This document shows positions 1 to 7,382 of a stretch of DNA of 41,651 bases, in pieces (the stretch's first letter is position 1; each line of letters opens with the position of its first letter). The stretch comes from an uncultured Eubacteriales bacterium. Lineage in GTDB: Bacteria > Bacillota > Clostridia > Christensenellales > UBA1242. The stretch spans positions 1 to 41,651 of the forward strand of contig CARNVA010000014.1 in the NCBI GenBank assembly GCA_949031345.1. The letters run 5' to 3'. The notes beneath the pieces are model-generated. The model was not told the origin of the DNA. It worked only from the letters and a program-made list of their open reading frames with translations, and did not search any database. Made by a program: the position numbers and the translations under genes.

Positions 1-1121
1 GCCTGTCGTGAGACATCTGCAAGTATATCTCTGCTGATTTTTGGATTTGACAGCCTGCCTGCCAAAAAGTTGCTAAGCCTTATAAACTCACTCTGCAAGT
101 CACCGCCGCGATTTTGATTATAAAATTCTTTTAGCTGCCCTTTAGAGAAAATTTCTGCACCCTTAAAATTTATATTATTTGGCAAAAACTTATCTGCAAT
201 ATCAAATAAAAACTCATCAATTTTATCTTTAAAACTTAAATCTGTCTTTCTTTTCAAATATTCTGGGGCAGACTTGCTGCTTACAAGCTCTTTAAGCACA
301 TTGTTTTTGTCAGCAACCTTAAAGCTTTCTCTCACCACTTCTTTGGCAATTTCTTCATAGGTAAACTGGCTTGCATCACCAGTGTCAAGGTCAGGCAACA
401 CAGATGAAATGTATTGCAAAAATATCTTGTTTGGCCCAACAATTAAAAAGTCAGAAGTAGTGTCAAATTTTTTCATCTGATAAATTAAATATGAAAGCCT
501 GTGAAGAGCAACCGTGGTTTTACCACTTCCCGCAATACCCTGAACAACCATATTTTTTCTTGGCGCTCTAATAATTCTATTTTGCTCTGATTGTATGGTT
601 GCAATGATGGTCTTAAGTCTTTTATCGGCATTTTGATTTAGATAAGGTCTCAATAATTCATCATTAGTCATAAGGTCACTGTCAGTCATGCTGAGCAAGG
701 TATTATTTTCAACAATAAGCTGCCTCTTAAGATTAAGCTCGCCCTGCTTTAGCCCCTCTGGAGAGCTATATTCCACTCTCCCCACCTCTGAGTCATAATA
801 TAGCGTCGAAATTGGTGCACGCCAATCAATTACAATCTGCTCATCCTTGCTGTTGAAAAAACCAACTTTACCAATGTATAACTCTTCTTCTTTGCTTTCT
901 TGGTCGTCTTTATAAACAAGCTTAGCAAAGTATGGTGAATTTCCATGATTGTCAATATCCAAGATTTGCCTGTTGTAAGCATTTGTGAGTGCTGTTGCAA
1001 GCTCTGGGTCCATCTTAGTTTGATTTACTCTTTCAAGCTTTTTAAGCAAACAGCACCTGTTTTCTTTAAGCTCATCTATAACCTTTTCAAGATGAGACTT
1101 TTCAAATATAAAATCGGACAT
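1..1121 (-). CDS. helD: HelD-like superfamily 1 helicase (UvrD/Rep fold), C-terminus cut by window edge
   Basis: The gene enters from the left edge, so only about the first 373 residues are visible. I read the start at 1121 because an AAGGAGA ribosome site lies about 11 nt upstream of the ATG. The N-terminal 60 residues look like the long alpha-helical arm of HelD proteins. They are followed by IDWRAPISTLYYD (about residues 98-110), the family-typical stretch KRLKTIIATIQSEQNRIIR, and a Walker A GIAGSGKT at 195-202 followed by TVALHRLSYLIY. HelD proteins bind RNA polymerase and use ATP to free it from stalled complexes or DNA. That role is inferred from family membership. The gene is not linked in an operon to what follows; the next gene starts 28 nt beyond its start, on the same strand upstream. 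Confidence 0.88.
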   Translation of the reverse strand, partial: MSDFIFEKSHLEKVIDELKENRCCLLKKLERVNQTKMDPELATALTNAYNRQILDIDNHGNSPYFAKLVYKDDQESKEEELYIGKVGFFNSKDEQIVIDWRAPISTLYYDSEVGRVEYSSPEGLKQGELNLKRQLIVENNTLLSMTDSDLMTNDELLRPYLNQNADKRLKTIIATIQSEQNRIIRAPRKNMVVQGIAGSGKTTVALHRLSYLIYQMKKFDTTSDFLIVGPNKIFLQYISSVLPDLDTGDASQFTYEEIAKEVVRESFKVADKNNVLKELVSSKSAPEYLKRKTDLSFKDKIDEFLFDIADKFLPNNINFKGAEIFSKGQLKEFYNQNRGGDLQSEFIRLSNFLAGRLSNPKISRDILADVSRQ

Positions 1122-1148
1122 GTCCTCAATTTCTCCTTAAAATACTTT

Positions 1149-1586
1149 TTAAACTGACTTAGGATTCAAATAATTGTCAAAAACAACTCTATTGTTTTTT
1201 CTTGCTCTAACAAATTTAAACAATTCAAAACCAATTGTAAATATGATTGGCAAGATTATAAATTTATAATTGAATAAAATTCCATTTAAAATATATTCAA
1301 ATATTGTCATATTGACATTAAAAAGTGGAAAGTAATAAAAACAAATTATGTCTATAATGACACTGTAAATTAAAACTGAAAAAGGTGCAAAATATTTGTT
1401 TGTTTTCTTAATCAAGCACAAATTCATTACAATCAAAAAAACAAACAAATTTATAAAGGTAAAAACTTGATTAAGTGAATCTCTTTTAACCACCAAAAAA
1501 TTTATCAGCCAAAAGATAAAAAACATAAAGTTTAAATACTTTTTTGTGCGATAACAACTAAAATACAACAGCAAACTATTTATCAT
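1149..1586 (-). CDS. Small integral membrane protein, possible ECF-type substrate-binding component
   Basis: A 145-residue, strongly hydrophobic protein with about five predicted membrane segments and a basic C-terminal tail (FKFVRARKNNR). A TTG codon at 1601 overlaps the stop of the upstream gene, but the ATG at 1586 is the better start because GAAGGAAG sits just 5-6 nt before it. It is translationally coupled to the DUF4430 lipoprotein. DUF4430 proteins in Firmicutes often neighbour small S-components of ECF vitamin transporters. The segment around FAPFSVLIYSVIIDIICFYYFP has the feel of such a protein, but I see no diagnostic motif, so the transporter role is inference. Base composition is very AT-rich, like its partner. 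Confidence 0.55.
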   Translation of the reverse strand: MINSLLLYFSCYRTKKYLNFMFFIFWLINFLVVKRDSLNQVFTFINLFVFLIVMNLCLIKKTNKYFAPFSVLIYSVIIDIICFYYFPLFNVNMTIFEYILNGILFNYKFIILPIIFTIGFELFKFVRARKNNRVVFDNYLNPKSV

Positions 1587-1597
1587 AATTACTTCCT

Positions 1598-2005
1598 TCA
1601 ATTAAGATTAAATGACTCATACACAAACTTTATACTCATTCCATTGCTTAACTTTTGCGATGAAATACCCTTGCTTGCATAGTTTCCATTCACATAAAAA
1701 GACCAATAATAAAGCTTCGAATTTTCAGTTTTTTCACTTATTCCGCAAATTGAAATAATATATTTTCCATATTCGGAATCTTTTGCTTCAAAAGTGAAAT
1801 CTTCATCCTCTAGACACAGCTTTTCAAGAAGCTTAAAAACGACTTTTTCTTCAGACTTTATGTTCTCCTTATAATATATTCTTTGATTATCATATTCTAC
1901 TTCTACTGAAATCTCTTCAAAACTTTCATACTTGCAGCCCACAAAAGCGACAATGCTGACAAGCAAAACCATTAAAACAAGCAGCTTTTTAAAGCAATCT
2001 TTCAT
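1598..2005 (-). CDS. DUF4430-domain lipoprotein (transcobalamin-like fold)
   Basis: A 135-residue exported lipoprotein. A basic N-terminus (KDCFKKL) and a hydrophobic core end in the lipobox-like AFVGC, so Cys24 would be lipidated and the protein anchored outside the membrane. The C-terminal half has the DUF4430 signature: YYWSFYVNGNYASKGI followed by LSNGMSIKFVYE, the pattern seen in transcobalamin C-terminal-like domains. A GAGGT ribosome site precedes the ATG at 2005. It shares an overlapping junction with the small membrane protein downstream, so the two probably act together at the cell surface, perhaps in cofactor capture. The ligand cannot be read from the sequence. Confidence 0.75.
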   Translation of the reverse strand: MKDCFKKLLVLMVLLVSIVAFVGCKYESFEEISVEVEYDNQRIYYKENIKSEEKVVFKLLEKLCLEDEDFTFEAKDSEYGKYIISICGISEKTENSKLYYWSFYVNGNYASKGISSQKLSNGMSIKFVYESFNLN

Positions 2006-2151
2006 TTTTACCTCATTTTTATTTTAATTATACATAAAAACACTTTACTAAACAACCTACACTTAAAATCTTTTTGAAAAACACATTAAATTCTTTCGAT
2101 AACATGTTTTATTAAATGATACTATATTAAGACTGACAGCAAAAGCACTTT

Positions 2152-4314
2152 TTATTCCTCATTGATGAGGTCAAATATCTTGTTTTTAAACTCACTTTCT
2201 TCAAATGCCCTTTTCCCAACGGCATCCAGCCTTTCAAGAGAGAGCAAAATTTTTTGCACAACCTTTTGTTTATAGTCACCATTGTCAGATTTTAGATATT
2301 CGATAAAATAATCAATTTCTTCAAAGTAAGACAAAATATCGGCGTTTATCAAAATTTTGCTGTAATCTGACATTTCTTCATCATTTGCATTTTGTTTGTG
2401 GTTTAAAATAGCATTGCAAATATTTAAGATATTTTGCTTAGGATACCCCCGCTTTTCCAAATATTCTTTTGCATAAGCCGAGCCAGTAATTTCATGATCG
2501 TCGTTGCCGTCACCTTCGATAAACTTTCCATAATCATGAAAAATCCCCATAAGTGCAACATCCAAAGCATTTTCTTTGTTTGCAAATTTTAAGCACCACT
2601 TGGCGCAAGGAAGAAAATGTCGCTTAAAAAATTCAAATGAGCCTTCTTCTGTTGCCCTTTCGCTTACCAGTTTTATCGCATCACTTAAAATTAGATTTTC
2701 TTTCAACAGGTCATTGAAAGAAATTTCCTGAGCAGCCCCCTTTTGAATATTGGCACTTAAAAAACCATTTATGTTTGCATCATACAAAAGCCCATCCTGC
2801 AAATAAAACTCTTCAGCTTTTTTGTTGATTTTTTCAAATGCGGTCTTATATTTTCTTTCATAAGCTTGATAGAGACTTTCAAGGTCGTCCCCTTCTTTGA
2901 CCGCTCTCAACACATCTTTCATAAAAGCCAAATCAATCTTTTTCATCTTAATCATAAGCTTATAATATTTTTTCATCTTGCTCACCGCAATTGCCTTTGG
3001 TGCACTTATTGGGTCAATGACCATATCATAAACTTTTGAATGGTGCAATTGCCATTTTTTAAGATAGTTGTAAACCTTCAACGAATCTTCATTTTTCACA
3101 AGATAGAGATTATTTGAACTGAATTTATTTTTGCTTTCAAGATTTGCATTTTTGGTAAACACCGTCCCCACCGCAGCATACATCTCAGAAAATATACCTT
3201 TGCTTACCATCCAAATATACTTTTTCAAGAATTTGTAATTTTCTTCCAACTCCTTCATCGCCGTCTTGTCATCAAATAAGATAAAGCCCGCTTGAACATA
3301 TATATTGTTTTTCTTGAAAATCTTAAGAGCTCTCTTGTTGTCCTTAATCGACGCAAGCTTAGCCATTCTTTTCAAAGCTGTTTCAGAGCCATTTTCAATT
3401 CCGCACGAAAAAGAGAAAAAACCTGCCTTTCTCAAAAATTCCATTCCCTTTTCAGTGACCTTGTCAGCACGAATGGACGCCCTAAAATTGAGGTTTATTC
3501 CATTTGCTTTGACAGCATTATAAAATCTTTCACACCAAAGGTCATCTCTTTCATTTTCGATGAAGCTATCATCCACAAACTTGACCGTCGTCGCACCTTT
3601 ATCCTGCAATTGCTTAAGCTCTAAAACTACATTTTCTATTGTTCTGCCCCGCCACCTCAGACTTTTTTGCTTGCACAAAAATGCCGATATAGAACAAAAA
3701 GTGCAACTTCCCATGCACCCTCTTGAAGTGAGAACATTCACTGTCGAATGCCTGTTTTTCACAATGTCCAAATAAGGCCTTTGCGGAAAAGGAATGTCAT
3801 CTAAGTTTTCAACAGCCCTCCTCTTTTCAGTGTAAACAAGATTATTTCCATCAAGAAAGACAATTCCATTTATTTCAGATTTTTTAAACTGACTTTTGCC
3901 CGAAAAATAATCTGCCACTTCCAAAATTGTGGTTTCGCCCTCGCCAACCATAACCATTTCAGCACCACTATTTAAAAACATTTCAGGCTCGAAAGTAGGG
4001 CCAAAGCCGCCACACGCAACTTTTATTCCCTTTTCGACCAGCCTGCCAATCAACTGACAAGTGCCTTTATTGTTGAGCATATAAGAGCTTGTCCCAACAA
4101 ATAAAATCTCATCTTTGTCTTTTAAAATTTCATTTTTAATTATCTCTTCGTCAATGCTGCCATCAAGCCATCCATCACGGATTTTAACTCGATAACCCTT
4201 TTCAAGCAACACTGACGCCAAATAACCAATTCCTAAATTTTCTTCCGCCGTTCTGTGCGAAGAAGGCTTTAATGTGACAAGATATATTAAATTTTTACTA
4301 CTTTTATTTACCAT
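2152..4314 (-). CDS. B12-binding radical SAM protein fused to a C-terminal HD phosphohydrolase-type domain
   Basis: A 720-residue protein with three parts. Residues 1-165 resemble the cobalamin-binding domain of class B radical SAM enzymes (GIGYLASVLLEKGYRVKI, CGGFGPTFEPE, VGEGETT). Residues 190-420 hold the radical SAM core with the iron-sulfur motif C200-x3-C204-x2-C207 (RGCMGSCTFCSIS) and the usual FVDDSF strand and GIENGSE loop. Residues 560-700 form an HD domain: H566, H593-D594 (IFHDYGKF), H607, H639 (NHK) and D659 (NADI). Class B enzymes include methylases and cyclases such as BchE; HD domains bind metal and hydrolyse phosphoesters. The substrate is unknown. The gene stands alone between the surface-protein gene and the DUF4430 pair. 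Confidence 0.85.
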   Translation of the reverse strand: MVNKSSKNLIYLVTLKPSSHRTAEENLGIGYLASVLLEKGYRVKIRDGWLDGSIDEEIIKNEILKDKDEILFVGTSSYMLNNKGTCQLIGRLVEKGIKVACGGFGPTFEPEMFLNSGAEMVMVGEGETTILEVADYFSGKSQFKKSEINGIVFLDGNNLVYTEKRRAVENLDDIPFPQRPYLDIVKNRHSTVNVLTSRGCMGSCTFCSISAFLCKQKSLRWRGRTIENVVLELKQLQDKGATTVKFVDDSFIENERDDLWCERFYNAVKANGINLNFRASIRADKVTEKGMEFLRKAGFFSFSCGIENGSETALKRMAKLASIKDNKRALKIFKKNNIYVQAGFILFDDKTAMKELEENYKFLKKYIWMVSKGIFSEMYAAVGTVFTKNANLESKNKFSSNNLYLVKNEDSLKVYNYLKKWQLHHSKVYDMVIDPISAPKAIAVSKMKKYYKLMIKMKKIDLAFMKDVLRAVKEGDDLESLYQAYERKYKTAFEKINKKAEEFYLQDGLLYDANINGFLSANIQKGAAQEISFNDLLKENLILSDAIKLVSERATEEGSFEFFKRHFLPCAKWCLKFANKENALDVALMGIFHDYGKFIEGDGNDDHEITGSAYAKEYLEKRGYPKQNILNICNAILNHKQNANDEEMSDYSKILINADILSYFEEIDYFIEYLKSDNGDYKQKVVQKILLSLERLDAVGKRAFEESEFKNKIFDLINEE

Positions 4315-4387
4315 TTTTTAATTATATCACACATATAAAAATTTTGAAAGTTTTTTACAAAATTTAATAATAATTGCATAAAAAAAA

Positions 4388-4417
4388 TAAAAATGCCCCA
4401 AAAAGAGCATTTTATAT
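4388..4417 (-). terminator. Intrinsic terminator after the InlB-repeat protein gene
   Basis: AAAATGC at 4390-4396 pairs with GCATTTT at 4407-4413. On the minus strand it is followed by a long T-rich run. It lies about 25 nt after the stop codon of the surface-protein gene. Confidence 0.7.
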
Positions 4418-4442
4418 AGTATATATTATAAAAAGCATTTTA

Positions 4443-6890
4443 TTATATTTTCAGTCCTTCACCAGCACCACCAATCCATGCAAGCCCATTTGGAAGAAGC
4501 TGACCGGAGGCAAGCTCTGACCAATTTGAAAAGTCGTCGCCTATATAGGTTATGCTGCCATTGTCACGCACACAACTTTCTGCTGTTGTTCCAGTCGCAT
4601 AAAGAGAGGCGTTTGAAGTTGTGATTGCCAAACAATTTAGAAGCTTTCCTCCATTCATAACTCCAGCGATAAGCCCCTGCCCAGAAGATGAGGATGAAAA
4701 AGCACCTTTAAAGCCACACGCCACAACCGCTGTTCCACTCACTTGAGAACGACCAATCACACCACCACTGTTCGTGCCAGAAACATTGCACCTTGCAAGA
4801 CTATTTGAAATTGTGATTTTTAAACCATAATTAAAACCAACTATTCCGCCCCCATTTTCACTTGCCAAAATGTTTCCATAATTTAAACAACTTGTTATAT
4901 CACAACCATTGCTTGCGCCAATCATGCCACAATTGCTGTTGCCATAAACAACAACATTGCTTCGACAACCTTCAATGCTTCCAGTATTTATTCCGCCAGC
5001 CGATATCGCTTCAATACACCCAGCAATCGCTCCCACATTCTGATTTCCATACACTGTGCCTGAAAAGAGGTTTATATTTTTAAGTGTTGCACCAACAGTG
5101 TATCCAAACAGCCCAACATTTGAGTAAAGATAATTGCCAGACAAACTTCCCACTCTCGCACTTGAAGTTGAAAGGTTTTTAATCAAAAAACCATTTCCGT
5201 CATAATTACCTTTGAATGCTTTTGCGTTGCTTTCACCAATTGGCTTCCACAACTTTCCACCTAAATCTATGTTGCCTGCCTGTTTAAAATATACTCCTGA
5301 AAAACTTGTTCCGTTGTCCACCGCTTTTGAAATGTATGCAAGGTCTGCGGCGGAAGAAACTAGAAAAGGATCGTTTATTTTTCCGCTTCCAATTAAACTT
5401 TGAGAAGCGTGAGCATTCCAACTCTCTTCCCAAACAGCATACAAGTTTAATGCACTTGTCAAATTTGAAACAGCTTGATTTTCATAATAGGTTGTCCCTG
5501 TTCCACTTGAATTTGTGCTCCAATACTTGAAAATGTAGTTTTCCTTTTTGAAGGCATTGCTTGTAAGCGATTTAGAGCCGCTATCATAAGTCACGCTCAT
5601 GCTGCTCATGCTTCCACTTCCGCCATTTGCATAAAAGTTTACATAAAATGTCTTAGGTGACCAGTGAGCATAGATTGTATGATTTCCTGCAGTTTTTACA
5701 AGTGTGCCACTTTCAACCTTACTTCCACCATTTGTTGCAGTATACCAGCCTGTAAAATTATATCCCGTTTTTGTTGGAGCTGGAAGCGTGCCATAAGTCG
5801 AATCATAAGTTACTGTTTTAGTTGCTCTAACTCCACTTCCACTCCAACCACTCGTTGATGGAATACTTCCGCTATTTGCTTCTGCTGTCACCATATATGT
5901 ATTTGCTTGCCAAACAGCATAAAGATGGACTTCTCCACCATTAGAACTTAAACAGTTTACATTCTGACCGTTTGAATAAGCAACTCCGCCACCCGAACTT
6001 GTCGCCCAGCCTAAAAATTTATAACCACTGCGATTATATCCTAAAGCACTTATCGTCCTAAGCGCAGTAGATGTGCCATATTTAAAACCTGTATGAGAAG
6101 CTGAAGATACCCCCGAATAGCCTGGATGGTATACGACAGTGTATGACTTGCCTTCCCAGTGTGCATATAGAGTTGCACTATTTTGATTACCCCAAGGTGC
6201 TAAAGCAGTGCCACTTGAGCTGTAATACTGAGTGCCTGTTCCATTTTTCCCAGAAAAATATCCTACAAAATTATATCCTGTTTTAGTAGGCGGTGTAATT
6301 TCTGGCACACTCTGTCCTAATACTACTTGAATGCTTGAAGTGCCACCTGTTCCACCTTGCCTGTCAAAAGTCAAGGTAAATGTAGGATAATATTTCCAAT
6401 GTGCATACCATGTTGCATTAGTTTTATAATTATCTACTGAAGCTATTATTTTGCCAGACGAATCAATAGTTTGAGTGCCTCCACTTGAGCGGGTATAATA
6501 CCCTAAAAATTTATAATCAGTGCATGTTGGCACTGAAATTGGAGATGCAAAAGGATTCACTGATCTAGTACCATTGGTATTAAACCACTCTCTCCCGAAA
6601 TCTCTTAAAAACTGAAAAGCATCGCCATGAACTCTTACCAATTCTTCAAATGATACATTATATATGACTGATCTCCTTGCTTTGCCGCCATTAGAATTTA
6701 AAGTAATCGTTGAATATTCGATTAACTTCCAACTATAATATGGTATAGGTTTTAAATTCGCACCATCCGAAACTTTATTTTCTTCAACAAAATCTTTTTC
6801 ATAGATTTTAGACATGTAAAGAAAAGTACCTGAAAATAGAAACATAAAAGCAACAAAACATAATATAATAATTCTTCTTTTTGTTTTCAT
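4443..6890 (-). CDS. Secreted repeat protein: five InlB B-type repeats followed by GLUG-like repeats
   Basis: An 815-residue exported protein. Residues 1-30 are a basic N-terminus plus hydrophobic segment (signal peptide or membrane anchor). From about residue 55 to 490 there are five Listeria-Bacteroides (InlB B / flg_new) repeats of 70-85 residues, each ending in YAHW or YAVW and containing GY-F-GW/Y-type turns. From about residue 495 a beta-helical region follows with GLUG-like units (GSGKINDPFLVSSAADLAYI, NVGLFGYT, NVGAIAGCI, NCGMIGAS, NGGGIVGFN, NSGGVIGRS). No LPXTG sorting signal is visible at the C-terminus (GEGLKI), so the N-terminal segment may be the only anchor. Likely roles are adhesion or surface structure. 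A GAAGGAG site precedes the ATG. The promoter spacer holds a G9 tract, so expression may be switchable. Confidence 0.85.
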   Translation of the reverse strand: MKTKRRIIILCFVAFMFLFSGTFLYMSKIYEKDFVEENKVSDGANLKPIPYYSWKLIEYSTITLNSNGGKARRSVIYNVSFEELVRVHGDAFQFLRDFGREWFNTNGTRSVNPFASPISVPTCTDYKFLGYYTRSSGGTQTIDSSGKIIASVDNYKTNATWYAHWKYYPTFTLTFDRQGGTGGTSSIQVVLGQSVPEITPPTKTGYNFVGYFSGKNGTGTQYYSSSGTALAPWGNQNSATLYAHWEGKSYTVVYHPGYSGVSSASHTGFKYGTSTALRTISALGYNRSGYKFLGWATSSGGGVAYSNGQNVNCLSSNGGEVHLYAVWQANTYMVTAEANSGSIPSTSGWSGSGVRATKTVTYDSTYGTLPAPTKTGYNFTGWYTATNGGSKVESGTLVKTAGNHTIYAHWSPKTFYVNFYANGGSGSMSSMSVTYDSGSKSLTSNAFKKENYIFKYWSTNSSGTGTTYYENQAVSNLTSALNLYAVWEESWNAHASQSLIGSGKINDPFLVSSAADLAYISKAVDNGTSFSGVYFKQAGNIDLGGKLWKPIGESNAKAFKGNYDGNGFLIKNLSTSSARVGSLSGNYLYSNVGLFGYTVGATLKNINLFSGTVYGNQNVGAIAGCIEAISAGGINTGSIEGCRSNVVVYGNSNCGMIGASNGCDITSCLNYGNILASENGGGIVGFNYGLKITISNSLARCNVSGTNSGGVIGRSQVSGTAVVACGFKGAFSSSSSGQGLIAGVMNGGKLLNCLAITTSNASLYATGTTAESCVRDNGSITYIGDDFSNWSELASGQLLPNGLAWIGGAGEGLKI

Positions 6891-7009
6891 TTTTCTCCTT
6901 CGAATATATTGTTTGCACTAAATCATAAAATATATTTCTATTTAACGCTCAATCTATTTTAAATCCATATCTTTTATCTATAAAATAATAAAATTTATCT
7001 ACACTTTCT

Positions 7010-7038
7010 ATTTTACCCCCCCCCTTGAAAAATGTCAA
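7010..7038 (-). promoter_or_regulatory. Promoter with a G9 homopolymer in its spacer, upstream of the InlB-repeat gene
   Basis: On the minus strand, -35 TTGACA (7038-7033) and -10 TAAAAT (7015-7010) are separated by exactly 17 nt. Nine of those are consecutive G (7024-7016). An 8-bp inverted repeat (GAAAAATG/CATTTTTC) overlaps the -35 box. The start codon lies about 120 nt downstream. Homopolymer slippage here would change the spacer length and so the promoter strength. Confidence 0.8.
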
Positions 7039-7151
7039 GCATTTTTCGGTTTTTGCTGAAAAATAAAAAGCTTAATGAACCCCTTGTTTATTTTTATTAT
7101 AATTTTTTTAACTTAAAATATCTTACGGAATGAAGTATAAATATTACGCAA

Positions 7152-7179
7152 CGAAAAAGCGTCCTATCTTGATAGGACG
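7152..7179 (-). terminator. Intrinsic terminator of the feoAB / spoVM-like transcript
   Basis: CGTCCTATC and GATAGGACG (7160-7179) form a 7-9 bp stem. On the minus strand it is followed by CTTTTTCG. It lies about 70 nt after the small gene at 7342-7247. Confidence 0.75.
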
Positions 7180-7246
7180 AAATTTCTCATATAAAAAGCT
7201 ACATTAAAAAGCAGTCTCAATAAAAATAAAAACTTTCTTTTGAAAT

Positions 7247-7342
7247 TTATTCTTTTTCTTTGACAAACCTTTTGATGAAAAAGGAGAGCCACTTTGGTGC
7301 TTTAATGCAAATGATTTTAAATTTTTCTTTTTGTTTATCCAT
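7247..7342 (-). CDS. spoVM: 31-residue SpoVM-like amphipathic peptide
   Basis: A very short gene: ATG at 7342, stop at 7249-7247, with a GGGAGAA ribosome site about 12 nt upstream. The peptide reads MDKQKEKFKIICIKAPKW then LSFFIKRFVKEKE. Aligned with Bacillus SpoVM as I remember it, the pattern K-x3-I-K-x-P-K-aromatic-L matches, with the key proline at position 16 instead of 9, so there is a seven-residue N-terminal extension. After the proline it forms an amphipathic helix (W, L, F, F, I, F, V against K, K, R, K). SpoVM sits on the convex forespore membrane and directs SpoIVA coat assembly. The position 40 nt after feoB and before a shared terminator is unusual. The alternative is an unrelated Feo-associated small peptide. 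Confidence 0.62.
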   Translation of the reverse strand: MDKQKEKFKIICIKAPKWLSFFIKRFVKEKE

Positions 7343-7382
7343 AGTAAATCTTATTCTCCCTTTTTAAAAAATGTGATTAAAT

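Larger units (their letters stand above)
6891..7246. other. 356-bp intergenic region between the surface-protein gene and the spoVM-like gene
   Basis: It contains the promoter with the G9 spacer, an AT-rich leader of about 110 nt for the surface-protein gene, and a terminator for the feo transcript at its right side. No further coding sequence is supported. Confidence 0.7.

Noticed and set aside
4862..5858. Several + strand open frames of 60-75 codons inside the InlB-repeat gene
   Set aside because: They are antisense shadows of a repetitive gene, without ribosome sites or recognisable products.
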